Source: Pyropia haitanensis
Taxonomy: Eukaryota; Rhodophyta; Bangiophyceae; Bangiales; Bangiaceae
Direction of reading: 5' to 3'
Assembly (NCBI GenBank): GCA_008729055.1
Contig: SDUX01000002.1
Span: forward strand, 2,197,874 to 2,261,873
DNA: 64,000 nucleotides
In this document: positions 33,102 through 44,100 of the stretch, one piece after another
Layout of the letters: each line of letters starts with the position of its first letter
How positions within the stretch are numbered: position 1 is the stretch's first letter
Translations under genes and position numbers: made by a program
The notes under the pieces: generated by a model
What the model was told of the DNA's origin: nothing
The model's input: the letters and a program-made list of their open reading frames with translations, nothing else
Database searches by the model: none

Positions 33102-33669
33102 GAGCGGGGAGGGGTGGAGGCGACGGCGGGAGGGGGCGGGAGGAGCTCGCTATGTTGCACGGAGTTCTGGATGGGGGGGGGGGGGGGCTTCTGCGGAGGT
33201 TTTGGGTCGAGGGGAGGGGGCGGCGGTAGCGGCCTGTGCCCCCCAGCTCAGAGGTGCCGCCGGTGGGGGTGGCGGTTGGCGGTAGCGGTTGGGGGGCCAC
33301 GGCGCGGGGGGCCGGCAGGCGGGTCGGGGCGGGCGGGCGGGTGGGAATGCAGGCCGCGTGCCTGACAGAGTCGCGCTCCATCCCTCGCCCGACACACAGG
33401 CCACCCAGCTGCCCGGCGGTTGCCGGCCCGGTGGCGCCCGTTTCACTCCGGGTGCGAGGTCTCGCCCCGACGTGCCGTCCTTGGTGCACCCGCGCGGGGG
33501 GATGGCACGTCCACACCCCATGCCGCACGCACGGGTCGCTTCACAAGCGACTGGTGCGGCCCGGCCGAGCGGGAGCGTGCGACCGCTCTCTCGCCCACGT
33601 CACCCTCCCCCCCCCCTGGTCGCCCCCCCCCTCCCTCCCCCCCTTCCGCCACACACCCGTCGGCGCGTG
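33102..33669. other. Intergenic, convergent 3' flanks
   Basis: This lies between the transporter (+) and COG2 (-). A G run sits at 33174-33187 and C runs near 33608-33640. No gene or clear signal is seen. Confidence 0.5.
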
Positions 33670-34449
33670 TCAAGAGCCCGCCACGCACGCCGCGAGCGTC
33701 GCAATCTCCGGCACCGCGTCCACGTCCACGCCCAGCCCGCGCACGTCATCGGTGAAGCGCGCCACGTCCAGCCGCAGCTGCAGCTCAATCTTGCCCATCG
33801 TCGTTGTCACCGCGGCGGCCGCCCCGCCTGGCGCCGCCGCCGCCGCGGCCGCCGCGTCTGCCGCCGCGGCGGCGGCCGGGGTGGCCGCGGCACCCCCCCC
33901 CCACCGGCGGCCGTGGCGGCGCCGCCGCGCCCCAAGTTGAGCCGCCGCAGCGTATCCTCGCTGCGCTGCACATTCGCGAGCAGCTCCGTTGCCATCCCGT
34001 GGTACCGCCCCGCGACGGCCGCGACGACGCGCGCCGCGACGGTGGCGGCGGCGTCGCGGCCGAGCGACCCGCCGTGGTCGGCGAGGAAGGACCGCAGTGG
34101 CCGGAGGACGCCGCCGACAAAGCGGCTCGGCCCAGACGGCGGCGGCCGGTTGGCCATCCGGTACGTCGCGAGGATGCCCCGCAGCGGCGCCAGGCCGTCG
34201 GCGCACGCGCGGCCAACGGCGGCGGCGGCGGCGGTGACGGCGGCGGGGCAGAGGGCGTCCAGGGGTGGGCCCGCCGCCGCCGCAAAGGCGGCATTGAGGG
34301 CGTCGACGGCGGGCGCGTCGAGGGCCAGGTGGGGAGCGCCCGCGGTGAAGGCGGCCACGTCGGCGGCGAGCCGCGACGCCAGCAGCGTTAGGTCGGCGTG
34401 CAGCAGCGCCGCGTCGGCGGCGGCGGCGGCCGCAACGCCGGCGGGGGTG

Positions 34450-34484
<35 letters not shown>

Positions 34485-36594
34485 GGTGGCCGCCGCAGAT
34501 ACGCCGGGCCGGCCCGTGGCAGTCGCCGGCGCGGCGAGCGCGCCGCCGGCCTTGGCCGGCGAGCCCCCCGCCGCGCCCCCCCCCCCGCCGACCCCGCCGC
34601 CGCCGCCCACTCGCCGGCGAGGCCCTGCCGCGCCCACGTGGCGTACCGCGAGACCAGCTGCAGCGCCAGCCGCCCAAACCGGTGCGCCAGCGGCCGCAGG
34701 TACACGTCGGGCGCCCACGTGCGGGCGAGCGCCTCGACGAGTGCCACGCTCGCCGTCAGGCGGTAGCCGTCGGTCGGCAGGCCCGCCTGAGGGGAGCCCT
34801 CCCGCCCCGCCACCGCCGCTGCCGCCGCCGGCGCTGTCGGCGTGGACGTCACGACGGCGGGGCGGCCGGCGAGGACCGCGTCGTACGGGGTGGTGATCTC
34901 TTGGAAGCGCAGCTGAAAGTAGACGGGCAGGTTCCACCGCCGCCCAAACGCCGCCGCCGCGGGCGACGCGACCAGCGACACGGGCGCGGCGGTGGCGGCC
35001 GCCGCCGCCGCCGCGGCCGACGGCACAATGAAAGGCGGCGACGCCGCCGCAGCGGCGGCCGCATCCGTGTCGGACGTGCCACCCAATGCGTCCCCGCCGA
35101 TTCCTGCCGCTGCCGCCGCCGCCGCCTCCCCGTGGTTCCCTGGCGGGGCGCCGCCGCCCCCAACGACGGCGACCGCGTCAACGGCGGCCAAGATGCGGCT
35201 GGCCGCCCCGTAGCACGCGTGGAACACGTCGGGGATGCCCGGCGCAAACACCGCGCCCATCCCCGTCGCGAGCGCGGCGTCCAGCTCGGGCCACACCGCG
35301 CGCCCCGCAAAGTCAAACGCGGCGGCGAGCGGCGGCGACGCCGACACGAGCGACGTCAACGGCACGACGGCGTCGCCGAGGAAGGCGAGCACCTCCTGCT
35401 CCGCCGCCGCGAGCGCGTCGGCGGGCGTCAGCGGGGGGGCGCCGTCGGCGGCGCCGCCCGCCGACGCGGGGCTGCCGCTGCGGCTGCGGCTGCCGCTGCC
35501 GCTGCCGCCGCTGCCGTCGCCGCCCTGCTGCGGGGACCCCCCCCCCCGCCCGCGACGCCGCGGGCCGCGTCGCGGGCGGCCGCGGCGCGCCGCCGCTCCG
35601 CCGCGGCCATCATGGGCGCCATCTGCAGGCGGCGCGACGCGAACGGACGGACGACGTCGGCGCGGAACTGAGCCTCGGCGGCGGGGACCATGCCCGCCAC
35701 CAGGTACGCGGTGAGCACCCGCGCCAGCGGCGGGTCGCCATCCTCCCCGCCGCCGTCGAGCGCGTCGGCAGCCCCGACAGCGGCGGCGCCACCCCCTTCG
35801 CCCGACGCGGCGGCCAGGGCGCCGCGGAACGCCGCGCCGAGGCGGCGCCCCACCACCTCCCGCACCGCCGCCAGGCGCGGACGCAGGCGGGCCGCGGCGC
35901 GGCCGGCCGGACAGCGGCCGACCGTCTCGGCGGCGTGGGCGTAGAGGGCGGCGAGGCGCTCGAGGGGCCGGAGCCCCCCCCCCCCCGCGGCGGCCGGCAC
36001 CAGCGCCTCGCACTGGCGCAGCAGCGCCGACGCGGCGGTGAGCGCCTCCAGCCCGGCCGCCCGCGCCGCTGCCGCGCGGCGCGCGTCGAGGGCGGCGCCC
36101 AGGTCGGCAGCGTCGGCGGCGAGCGCGGCGGCGCGGCCGTCCAGGACGTCGCACAGCGCGGCGAGGCCCGGCGCGGCGGCCGCCGCGGCGGGTCCCGCGT
36201 CGGCGGTGGCGGGCCCGAGGGAGACAAAGGTGGAAAAGTCCGCGGCCATGGTGTCGATGAGGTCCGTGGTGAGGGCGCCCGCGTGGGCGGCGAGGTCCGA
36301 CCGGACCGCGGGGAGGGGCGCGACGGCCCGGGCGGCGGCGACAAAGGCGGGGATGTCGAGGGCGGGATCTTCCAGGGCGGCCGCGTCAAAGCAGAGGGCG
36401 GCGCCGCCGCTGCCGCCGCCGCCGCCGGCCTTGTCGCCGCCGACGCCGCGGGCGTTGGCCGCGGCGTAGCGGGGGGAGCTCAGGCGGGGGGAGCCGCCGC
36501 TGCCGGCAGCGCCGATACCGCTGAAGCGGCGGGAGGCATCGCTTCCAGCCGAGCCGCCGGCGCCATAGCGAGGGGACGTGGAGAGGCTGGCCAT
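33670..36594 (-). CDS. COG2: COG2, conserved oligomeric Golgi complex subunit 2, frame-broken
   Basis: COG is the eight-subunit tether for retrograde vesicles at the Golgi; COG2 sits in lobe A. The ATG at 36594 begins a Ser/Gly-rich leader, then the diagnostic segment LCFDAAALEDPALDIPAFV and a helical run with LTTDLIDTMAADFSTFVSL, as at the COG2 N-terminus. The middle contains VVRPFASRRLQMAPMMAAA. Next come WNLPVYFQLRFQEIT, the core of the COG2 C-terminal domain, and YLRPLAHRFGRLALQLVSRY. The end has MGKIELQLRLDVARFTDDVR and a stop at 33670. Pieces are in order but switch frame at C11 (35537-35547), C11 (34576-34586) and C10 (33893-33902). Several Ala/Gly insertions lengthen it beyond animal COG2. 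I infer an intact gene with indel errors. Confidence 0.85.
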
Positions 36595-37427
36595 GGAAGG
36601 GAGAGAGGGGGGGGGGCGGCGACTCGGCGGGATCGCCCGGCCGCCAGCGGGAGAACGACAACGTAGATGCACTCACGACGCCACCGCGAGAGCGTCAAGA
36701 GCCAGCCAACACAAAAAAGAACAGTAGAGAAAGAGTAAGATAGAGGAGACGCAATGGCCGGCGACACTGCCGACCCTGAAGGTGGGGAAGCAAGAAGTGG
36801 GTGGCCGCTAGGCTCGCAGTGGTGGTGTCGTCAGAGAATAATAAGCTTGGTGGCAGCAGCGTGCCAGACGAACGCTCAGCCCGGAACCATATGTGTGACC
36901 AGATGAAATGTTGACTGCATGAACCACAGGTGTATTGGGTTTGAACCCAGATCCACCAGAACCCGGTGGTCGAATGGAATGCACTTGTTTCATTCATTCT
37001 TCAGAGTGGTGGGAGGCGTGGTGCACGGCCCGAGTCCTTGACCGACAGACGCACGCACCCCTGTTCTTGTCTCTCCTTTGGCACCCCCTGGCTGCCACGC
37101 GAGCAGCCAGCCATGCCTCGACCCACCCCCCCAACCGGTTGCCGCCCACGCCGAACAAACAGCAGTCTTCCAGGTCGCAGGCCGGGGCGCCCGGTGAAGC
37201 AGGGGGTGACACAAAGGGTGTTGAGCTTGCACACCGCGGCGACCGCCCAGCGTCTCGCCGCCTGTGCAGACTCGGTCATGGCCGCCACACAGCAGAAAGA
37301 CAAACAAGCACACCCGCAGAACAAAAACAAAAAAAGCAGAGAGGGGGCGGACGTGGCATCATCCGTGGCATCTCTCCCCCCTCCTTCCACCCCCCCGCCC
37401 AATTCACCAGCGCCAGTGTGCCGGCAC
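36595..37427. other. Intergenic, tandem minus-strand genes, lower GC
   Basis: This lies upstream of COG2 and downstream of the RING gene, with more balanced composition, especially 36680-37020. It contains the compact foldable element at 36930-36984. No coding region is supported. Confidence 0.5.
36930..36984. other. Compact tRNA-like foldable element
   Basis: The outer arms GTGTATT (36930-36936) and AATGCAC (36978-36984) pair over 7 bases with one G-T. They enclose GGGTTTGAACCC (4-bp stem) and CCACC-AGAACCC-GGTGG (5-bp stem, 7-base loop). Read on the minus strand, a GGGTTCAAACCC arm sits just before the 3' strand of the outer stem, as a T-arm does. A D-arm is absent and the length is only 55 bases, so it is not a normal tRNA. 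Confidence 0.3.
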
Positions 37428-38660
37428 TCAGCCAATGTGCCACTTGCACACGGGACATACGGCTTTTTGCCGCAGCCACACGTCAATGCAGCCGACGTGG
37501 TACTGGTCCATACACGGCAGGATGCGGACGCTGTCGCCGACGGCAAGGTCCGCCATGCACACGGCACACACGCGCCCCCCCCCCCCTTCCTTGACCACGT
37601 ATACGGGCAGCGCGTCGATCGCGGCGTCGCTCGCGCCGTGGAGGAACCGCTCCAGCCGCTCGTCCCGCTCGTCCAGCTCGAGCAGCAGGTCATAGTCGGC
37701 CTCGGTAAACTCGCGGCCCGACACGCTCAGGCGGCGGCTGAGCCGCGCGTACGCCTCGGCGGGGCTCCCGCCATCGCGGTCGCCGTGGCGGCGGCGGCGG
37801 CGGCGGTCGCCGCCGCCCCCCCCGGCACCAAGCGAGCGGAGGAGGGTGTGGAAGAGGGCGCCCGACACGAGCGCGACGAGGAAGAGCATCATGGACGGGC
37901 GAGAGGTGAGGAAGGACCGCACCGCCATCGGGGCGGCAACGGACAGGACACCAATGAGGGGGGGAATGAGCAGCAGCACCACCACCAGGATGACCGACAG
38001 GGGGGAGATGGCCTCGGGGGGGAGGGGGCGCCGCTGCCGCCGCCGGGGAGGGGAGTGCCCGTGGGTGGCCGCCTGGCCAGGCGCCCGCCGCCGCGCGAGG
38101 GGGGTCCCCGCCCCGTCGACGCCCTCCGCACCGGCCGCCGCGGCGGCGGGCGCGGCATGCGCGGCGGCTCCCGCCGCCGCCGCCACTGGGGGCCCGCCAA
38201 TGTCCGAGAGGCCCCTACTCGCAAAGCCGCTCGACGGCCCCGCGGTGCCTGGCGGTGGGAAGAGGCTGCCGGCAGGCGGGTCGTACACCGCGGCGGCGCT
38301 GGCCGCGCCGGCCGCGGCGCCCGCCCCCCCTGGCGGCGGCGGCATCCCCGCCGGCGACGGCACGTCCACATCCATCCCATCCGACAGGGGTGACACGGCC
38401 ATGGCGTCGTCGTCGGGGGCACCCCCCAGCGAAGACCCCGCCGCCGCGGCGTGGACAGGCGTGCCCGCCAAGGACATGCCCGGCGACATGCCCACCCCCA
38501 CCCCCACCGGTGCCACCATCCGCCGGCTGCTGCTACCACCGCCGCCGCCGCCGCCGCCGTCATCCGAAGAGGAGGAGGTGCTGTACCCGTCGGGGGCGAC
38601 CACGACCGCCCGCCGCCGGAGGCGCAGGCCGCTGCCGCCGGGCGGCTCGCCCCGGTCCAT
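37428..38660 (-). CDS. Membrane RING-type E3 ubiquitin ligase
   Basis: A 410-residue protein in one frame. The N-terminal 210 residues are Ser/Gly/Ala/Pro-rich and likely disordered. Two hydrophobic segments follow: about 218-245 (LSVILVVVLLLIPPLIGVL) and 255-273 (MMLFLVALVSGALFHTLL). The C-terminal RING lies at about 367-405: CAVCMADLAVGDSVRILPC, then MDQYHVGCIDVWL, then CPVC. It resembles RING-H2 ligases that ubiquitinate substrates at membranes. The first His expected in C-x-H-x-F/Y-H is Asp here (C-M-D-Q-Y-H). Asp can bind zinc, so the finger may still fold. The start at 38660 is the only good ATG before the disordered region. The compartment and substrates are unknown. Confidence 0.85.
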   Translation of the reverse strand: MDRGEPPGGSGLRLRRRAVVVAPDGYSTSSSSDDGGGGGGGGSSSRRMVAPVGVGVGMSPGMSLAGTPVHAAAAGSSLGGAPDDDAMAVSPLSDGMDVDVPSPAGMPPPPGGAGAAAGAASAAAVYDPPAGSLFPPPGTAGPSSGFASRGLSDIGGPPVAAAAGAAAHAAPAAAAAGAEGVDGAGTPLARRRAPGQAATHGHSPPRRRQRRPLPPEAISPLSVILVVVLLLIPPLIGVLSVAAPMAVRSFLTSRPSMMLFLVALVSGALFHTLLRSLGAGGGGGDRRRRRRHGDRDGGSPAEAYARLSRRLSVSGREFTEADYDLLLELDERDERLERFLHGASDAAIDALPVYVVKEGGGGRVCAVCMADLAVGDSVRILPCMDQYHVGCIDVWLRQKAVCPVCKWHIG

Positions 38661-41032
38661 GGCCGGCGCCGCCCCGCGGCCGCGGGCGTGGCCCGCCGCG
38701 CCGCAGGGGGGGTCGACGACGCGGCGCGGCGGCGGTCACCATGCAGCGACGGCGGCGGGGGGCGCCGACGCCCAGCGGCCGAGTCCAGCCTAGGCGAGGC
38801 GGCGGCCACCGAAAAGAAGGGGGGGGGGGGGGGGGGCGTGGGGGGGCGACTAGGGCAAGGGAAAGCTATCTCAGACGACAGAGGGGGAACGTGGGGGGGA
38901 AGGGTTAGACAGCGGGGGGGGAAGACGCAGCGCGTGGGGTAAGGGACAAAGGGCAAGATGAGGTGGGCGGGGGGCCGGCGTAAGTCGGCGGGGCGGGCGT
39001 CAAGACGGGGCGGCCGCACGGCCGGCCGCGCGCCGCGCCGCCACGATGCGCGCAGGCCAGCTCACCGGGGCGCCCCACCGGCGCGTGGCGGCCAGCTGGC
39101 CGCGACGCGCTGCGCCCACCGGGGGACGACAACCCGCCGGCGGCGGCACCCCCCCCCCCCCCCTCCCCCCTTCCCGCTCCCCGGCGGCGGCGCGCCGGCG
39201 TGAACAGACGCCGCGGGCGCTGGTGGTGCTCGCCGTCGCCGTCGTCGGGGCGGCGCGCGTGGTGGTGCGGCGGGCGCGCCCGCGCACGTGGCCAGCCGAC
39301 CAGGCAGGCACCACACCCCGCGCGCGTGTGCCGCGAGAGGGAGAGCGCGGGGAGGGGGGGGGGGGGGGGAGGAGAGAGGGGGAAAGGGGAGGGCGGAGTC
39401 GGCCCGGCCGCGGCGCGCTGCTGCGCGCGGCGCGGCGGCGGGCGCGGCACGCGCGGGCGGCGCGGCGCGCTTGGGTGTGGCTGGCAGCACGCGCTGCGCG
39501 GCAGCGTGCGGGGTGTGGCGGGGCGGGGGCCCCCGCAGGCGGGGGTGGGCCATCACGCAAAAAACGCAGACGCAACCGTATTGGCGGGTCAGCCCATTTT
39601 TTTACGTTGCGATATGGCTGGCGCGGGAAGTGTGCGGGCCAGCAACTTGATGTACCGACTGTAATTGATTGAACGACTTGACGCCGCGGCCGGTGGCCAA
39701 ACAAGACGAACGTTCATGAGCTCGGCCCGGCGGCGGCCTCCACCCCGACGCCCACCGTGGATGCAAGCGCCCCGTCGTGCTCGCCCGCCCCCCCCCGCCG
39801 CGGCGCGGTGCGCGCCGGCACCCTGGTCATGATGGTCGGGCGGCGGCCCGTCGGGGAGCACCCCCCCCCCCCTCTTCAACCACCGCTGCTGGTGCCCACC
39901 GGCGCGGGATGCCCCCGCGGCGGGTGGCGCCGCCCTCCCCCGCCCACTGTACGCCCCCCCAGAGCCGCCACGCCTCCCCCTGCCTCGCCGCCTCCTCCGT
40001 CGCGGTCGGCTGCACGGGTGGCGGCGGCAAGGGGTCGTGACGCCCACGACGGCGGCGGGCGTGCACGTGGCCGTGGCGGCGCCCCAGCACCCCAAGGGGC
40101 GGCGGTCGGGCCAGCCGGTCTCTCCATCCATGGGCGGGCGCGGGCGCTTGCCACTGCCGAAACGGGTGTGGCGGGCGCGCGGGGGAGGGGGGGCGGACGG
40201 CGGGCGGGCACACGGCCGAGGTGGCCCGGCCGGCCGGGTTTTGGCGCGGCGGGCGGTGCCAGCGGGGCGCGCCGCGGCGGGGCCGCCGGCGAGGCTCCCC
40301 CCCCTGCTCCCCCCCCCCCGCCGCGCCTCTGTGCACACCCCGGCGGTCGCCGCGCTGGAGACCGCTGCTCCCAACCCCCCCCGCGCCCGCGCGGTGAGCG
40401 TGGGGGCGGGGGGGGGGGGGGGGGTGGTGCCGAGGGGCGCCGCCGACCGCAACGGGAGCCAAGACGCCAGCCGGCGCGCGGCGGGAGGGCGCGCCGCCCG
40501 CGCGCGTCGCCGGGCGGTCCGTGCCGCCGCCGCGTGCCGCGCCGCCGCCATCTGCGGCCGTGGCGCCGTGACCACGACCGCTCGCGGGCGCCGCCCACCA
40601 CGACCGCCACCACCCCCACCACCCGCACCCGCACCCCCGCCGCGGCCCGTACCCCCATCCCCGCCGGCTGCGGCATTGGCGCCACCGCCGGCGTGCGCGG
40701 GCCCCTGCTCCCGCCTCCGTCACCAATCGTCCGTCGCCACCGTGGCCGTGCCGGCCGCGGTGACCGCCGTTGCCGCGGTGACCGCCGTGGCCACGGTGAC
40801 CGCCGTTGCCACGGTAACCGCCGCTGCCGCCGCTGCCGCCGCTGCCGCCGCTGCCGCCACAGCCGCCGACGCCGCCGCAGCCGCTGACGCCGCCGCTGCC
40901 GCTGACGCCGCCGCTGCCGCTGACGCCACCACAGCCGCCGACGCCGCCACAGCCGCTGACGTCGCTGCCGCCGCCCATTTTACCCCCCCTCGCTCTCCCG
41001 GACGGCGGGCCTTCTCCTCCTTCCCCGTCACC
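38661..41032. other. 2.4-kb divergent intergenic region
   Basis: This lies between the RING gene (-) and the Ala/Gly-rich gene (+). It holds G runs (38819-38836, 39353-39369, 40409-40424), a small lower-GC patch at about 39590-39720 and a minisatellite at its right end. Open frames on both strands carry no motifs. I see no supported gene. Confidence 0.5.
40740..40975. repeat. Codon-periodic minisatellite
   Basis: Related units of GTGACCGCCGTTGCCACG type (40755-40822) grade into GCCGCTGCC units (40822-40860) and then GCCGCCGCTGACGCC-type units (40860-40965). All periods are multiples of three. Confidence 0.7.
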
Positions 41033-41155
41033 ATGCGCACGCGCGCGGCAGACGCGTTGCGGGCGGCGTCCACTCCTCCCACTCCCGCCGCTTCCCCCTC
41101 TTCCCCTCCCTCGTCGCACACCCGCGCTGCGAGCGTGCCGCTTCGTGGTGGCGGT

Positions 41156-41216
<61 letters not shown>

Positions 41217-43286
41217 GCGATGGCGGCGTCGGTGGCGGTTCCGGCAGCGGGTCGGTGCCGCCGCCCACACCGGGTGGCGGCCCCACGCCCTGCCCCCCCC
41301 CCCCCCCGCGTCGGGCACACCCCATCCCGCCGCGACCACCACCCCCGCCGCTGCTGCCGCTGCCGGCGACGCGGCCGACCGAGGCGACGGCGCGGGCGGG
41401 GCGGCGGCGATGGAAACGGACGCCACGTTTTCGGACGGCGGCGTCCACCCCCCCCCCGTACCCCCCCCCCCCCCATGCGGCTGCTCACGGGTCTCGGCCC
41501 CGTCGCGACGGCCGTTGTCGACGCGGCGTACCTCCTCCACGACGCCCGCGGCTCGGTGCGCAGCGCCGCGCGCTACGTCCGCGGGCGGCTGGACATTGTG
41601 GCGAGTCCCGTCGCCACCGCGGACGTGGCTGCTGCCGACGGCTCCCCGCCAGGAGCGGGGGGCGCCGCCGGCGACGGTCAGCCTGACGCGGCGGCGTGCA
41701 CGTGCGCCGCGACGCGCATTGGCGTGCGGCTGCGCCACGGCGCGCGGCGGAGTGGCCGCGCCGGCGCGGACGCGGCCGCGGTGCCCGGCGTGTGGATGCG
41801 CGTCGGGGGGGCGGGCGGCACGCTCGGGGACGTGCGGCTGCTCGACGCGCACGACTTTGTCGGCGTCGACGACGCCGCCGCCGCCGCCGCCGCGGCAGCC
41901 GCCGCCGCTGCCGCCGCGGCCACCCCCGACGGTGGCCCCGACAGACGGCAGCGGCCGCTGCCGCCTGCCGAGGCGGCCGCCGGCGGCGGCCGCCTGTGTG
42001 GGCACCTGGCGGCGGCGCTCGCGGCGCCGCCGCAGCCCTACCACCTCATCTTGACGCGGCTGGCGCCGGCGGGCCTCGTCGGCGGCGGCAGCAGCGGCGG
42101 CGGCGGCGGTGGCGGCGGGCGCGGCCGCGGGCGGCAGCGGCCGGCACACCCGCTGGCCAACGCGGCGCGGCTGCTCATCCGCTTCACCGACCTGGCCGAC
42201 CTGCCGCTCGCGTGGGCGCTGCAGCGGCTGGCCGCGACGGCCCCTCCCCCCCCCCCGTCGCTCCCCCCTGCCGGCGCCACCCCCGCGGCGATGGCGGCCG
42301 CCGCCGCCGCCGCCGCCGCGGCAGGCCTCGACGCGCGCACCCCCCCCCCGCCCTTTCCCGTACCGCCGACGCCCGCGACTCCCCCCCCCACCCCCCCTGT
42401 CGACCTGGGCGCCCTCTTTGCCGCCGCTGTGGCCCGCTACCCCGCGCCCACCGTCACCTATCCATCCCCGCTGCCGCTGCGCGTCCTGGGTGGCGTCGCG
42501 CTCCGCGCGCTCACCGACCCCGCCGCGGGCTGGACGCCGTCGCCAGGGGCTTGGGGGGGCGCCCCCGCCGGCGCGGCGGGGGGCGCTGGTGGTGCCGCGG
42601 GGTCGGCAGCGGCCGCCGCCGCCGGCGGCGGCAGCGGCGCCGCCGCGGCGGTGGCGACCGCCACCGCCGCCGCCGCGTCGGCTGTTGGCGGCTGGTGGGG
42701 CTGGGGCCCGCGGCCGCCGACGCCGCGCCACCCGCCGCCGCCGCCGCCGCTGCCGCCGCCGCCGCGGGCGGCGCGGCGGAGCCCGCGGCTGGCCGCCGCC
42801 GAGGCCCGTGGCGGGCGGGGCGCCGCCGCGGCGGCCGCCGCGGCCGCCGCCGCCGCGGCCGCCGCGCGGGACGGGCGGGGGGGGGTGCCGCCATGGTGGG
42901 TAGGCGATGGCGGGAGAGGCGTGGGGGGGGGGGCGCCGGCTGCCGCCGCGCGGGGCCTCCCGCTCGTCACGCGGTCGGGCGCGGGCGGCGGCCGCGGCGT
43001 GGGCGTCCGCGGCGGGTCAGCGCCGCCCGGTGGGGCGGCCGGCCGGCCTGGCGGCCGCGCCCGACTTGGCCGCAGCGGCTCGGGGGGCGCCGCCGCCGCC
43101 GCCGCCGGCGTGGGCCTCGCCGCGGCGGTGGCGGGCCCGCCGGGCGGCGGCGCGTGGCCGGACCTGCGCCGCCGCAAGCGGCCGCCGTCGGAAGCGCCGG
43201 GGGGGGGAGGGGGGCGTGAGGGCCGCCACGTCCGGTTTTGTTTGGACGAGCGCCGGGGGGAGGGGCGGGGGCGGGCGACGCGCTGA
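41033..43286 (+). CDS. Unassigned Ala/Gly-rich protein; core 41475-43286 in one frame
   Basis: The 603-codon core from MRLLTGLGPVATAVVDAAYL (ATG 41475) to the stop at 43286 is uninterrupted. It has ordered stretches LLHDARGSVRSAARYVRGRL, MRVGGAGGTLGDVRLLDAHD, HPLANAARLLIRFTDLADL and LPLRVLGGVALRALTD, separated by Ala and Gly homopolymers. It ends in a basic tail, WPDLRRRKRPPSE and RHVRFCLDERR. I do not recognise the family. Upstream in other frames, METDATFSDGGVHPPP (41410) and MRTRAADALRAASTPP (41033) also look coding. They would join through C runs at 41293-41307, 41448-41457 and 41461-41474, so the true start is probably 41033 or 41410. Function unknown. Confidence 0.5.
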
Positions 43287-43530
43287 GGGGGGGGGAGGGG
43301 ATGGTGGCAGGCAGGGGGGGGGGGGGGGGGGGCGGCGGCAGGGGCGGGGGCCGTCGCCGGCGCGCTGCCCATGCTCACCACTTTGGGCGAGGACAAACGG
43401 CGTCTCCCTATGTACTGTATAACCGACAGGGTTCCCGAGATGCCCGGCAACGTCTGCCGCAGGCTCTGCGAGCGACCCCTTCACCCCCAACCCCCCAGCC
43501 CCGCGGTCACCTCGCTCCCGCCCCCCCCCC

Positions 43531-43906
43531 TCACAGGTCCCCAAAGTGAGGCGGCGCCCAGTACTCGTGCCGCCCCCCTGCCGGCGCCTCCCCCCGGTCC
43601 ACGTGGCGCGCCAGCGCGGCGGCCGAGCCAAACGGCCGGCCGCAGCACACAAACACGTCGTGCGCGGCGGTGGACTCGAGGTGCCCCTCGACGGCACGGA
43701 GGGACGACAGCGGCGCCAGCGCGCACGCGTCCCCGTACGGGCACGGGTGGGGGGCGACGAGGCACGCCGCCACCTGCCGCGCCACGCTCGGCCCCGCCCC
43801 GCCGCCGCCGCCGTGCGTGGCGGCGGCCAGGCCCGCCAGGTCCAGCCGCCCCGCCCGTGACGCGAGCCGCCGCCGCCCCCCGTGCGCAGCAGCGCCCGCG
43901 GGGGGG

Positions 43907-43944
<38 letters not shown>

Positions 43945-44057
43945 TGCGGCAGCCTCCGCCGCTGCCGCGTGCGCCCGACGGATGCGCTTGAGGGGGCGGC
44001 CCGCGGCAGCAGCGCCGGCCGGCCGCAACGGCCCCAAGCCCAGGGGCGGCGGCGCCC

Positions 44058-44100
<43 letters not shown>

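Noticed and set aside
36930..36984. A functional tRNA gene
   Set aside because: There is no D-arm, the loop lacks the invariant U33, and the length is only 55 bases. I kept it only as a tRNA-like fold.
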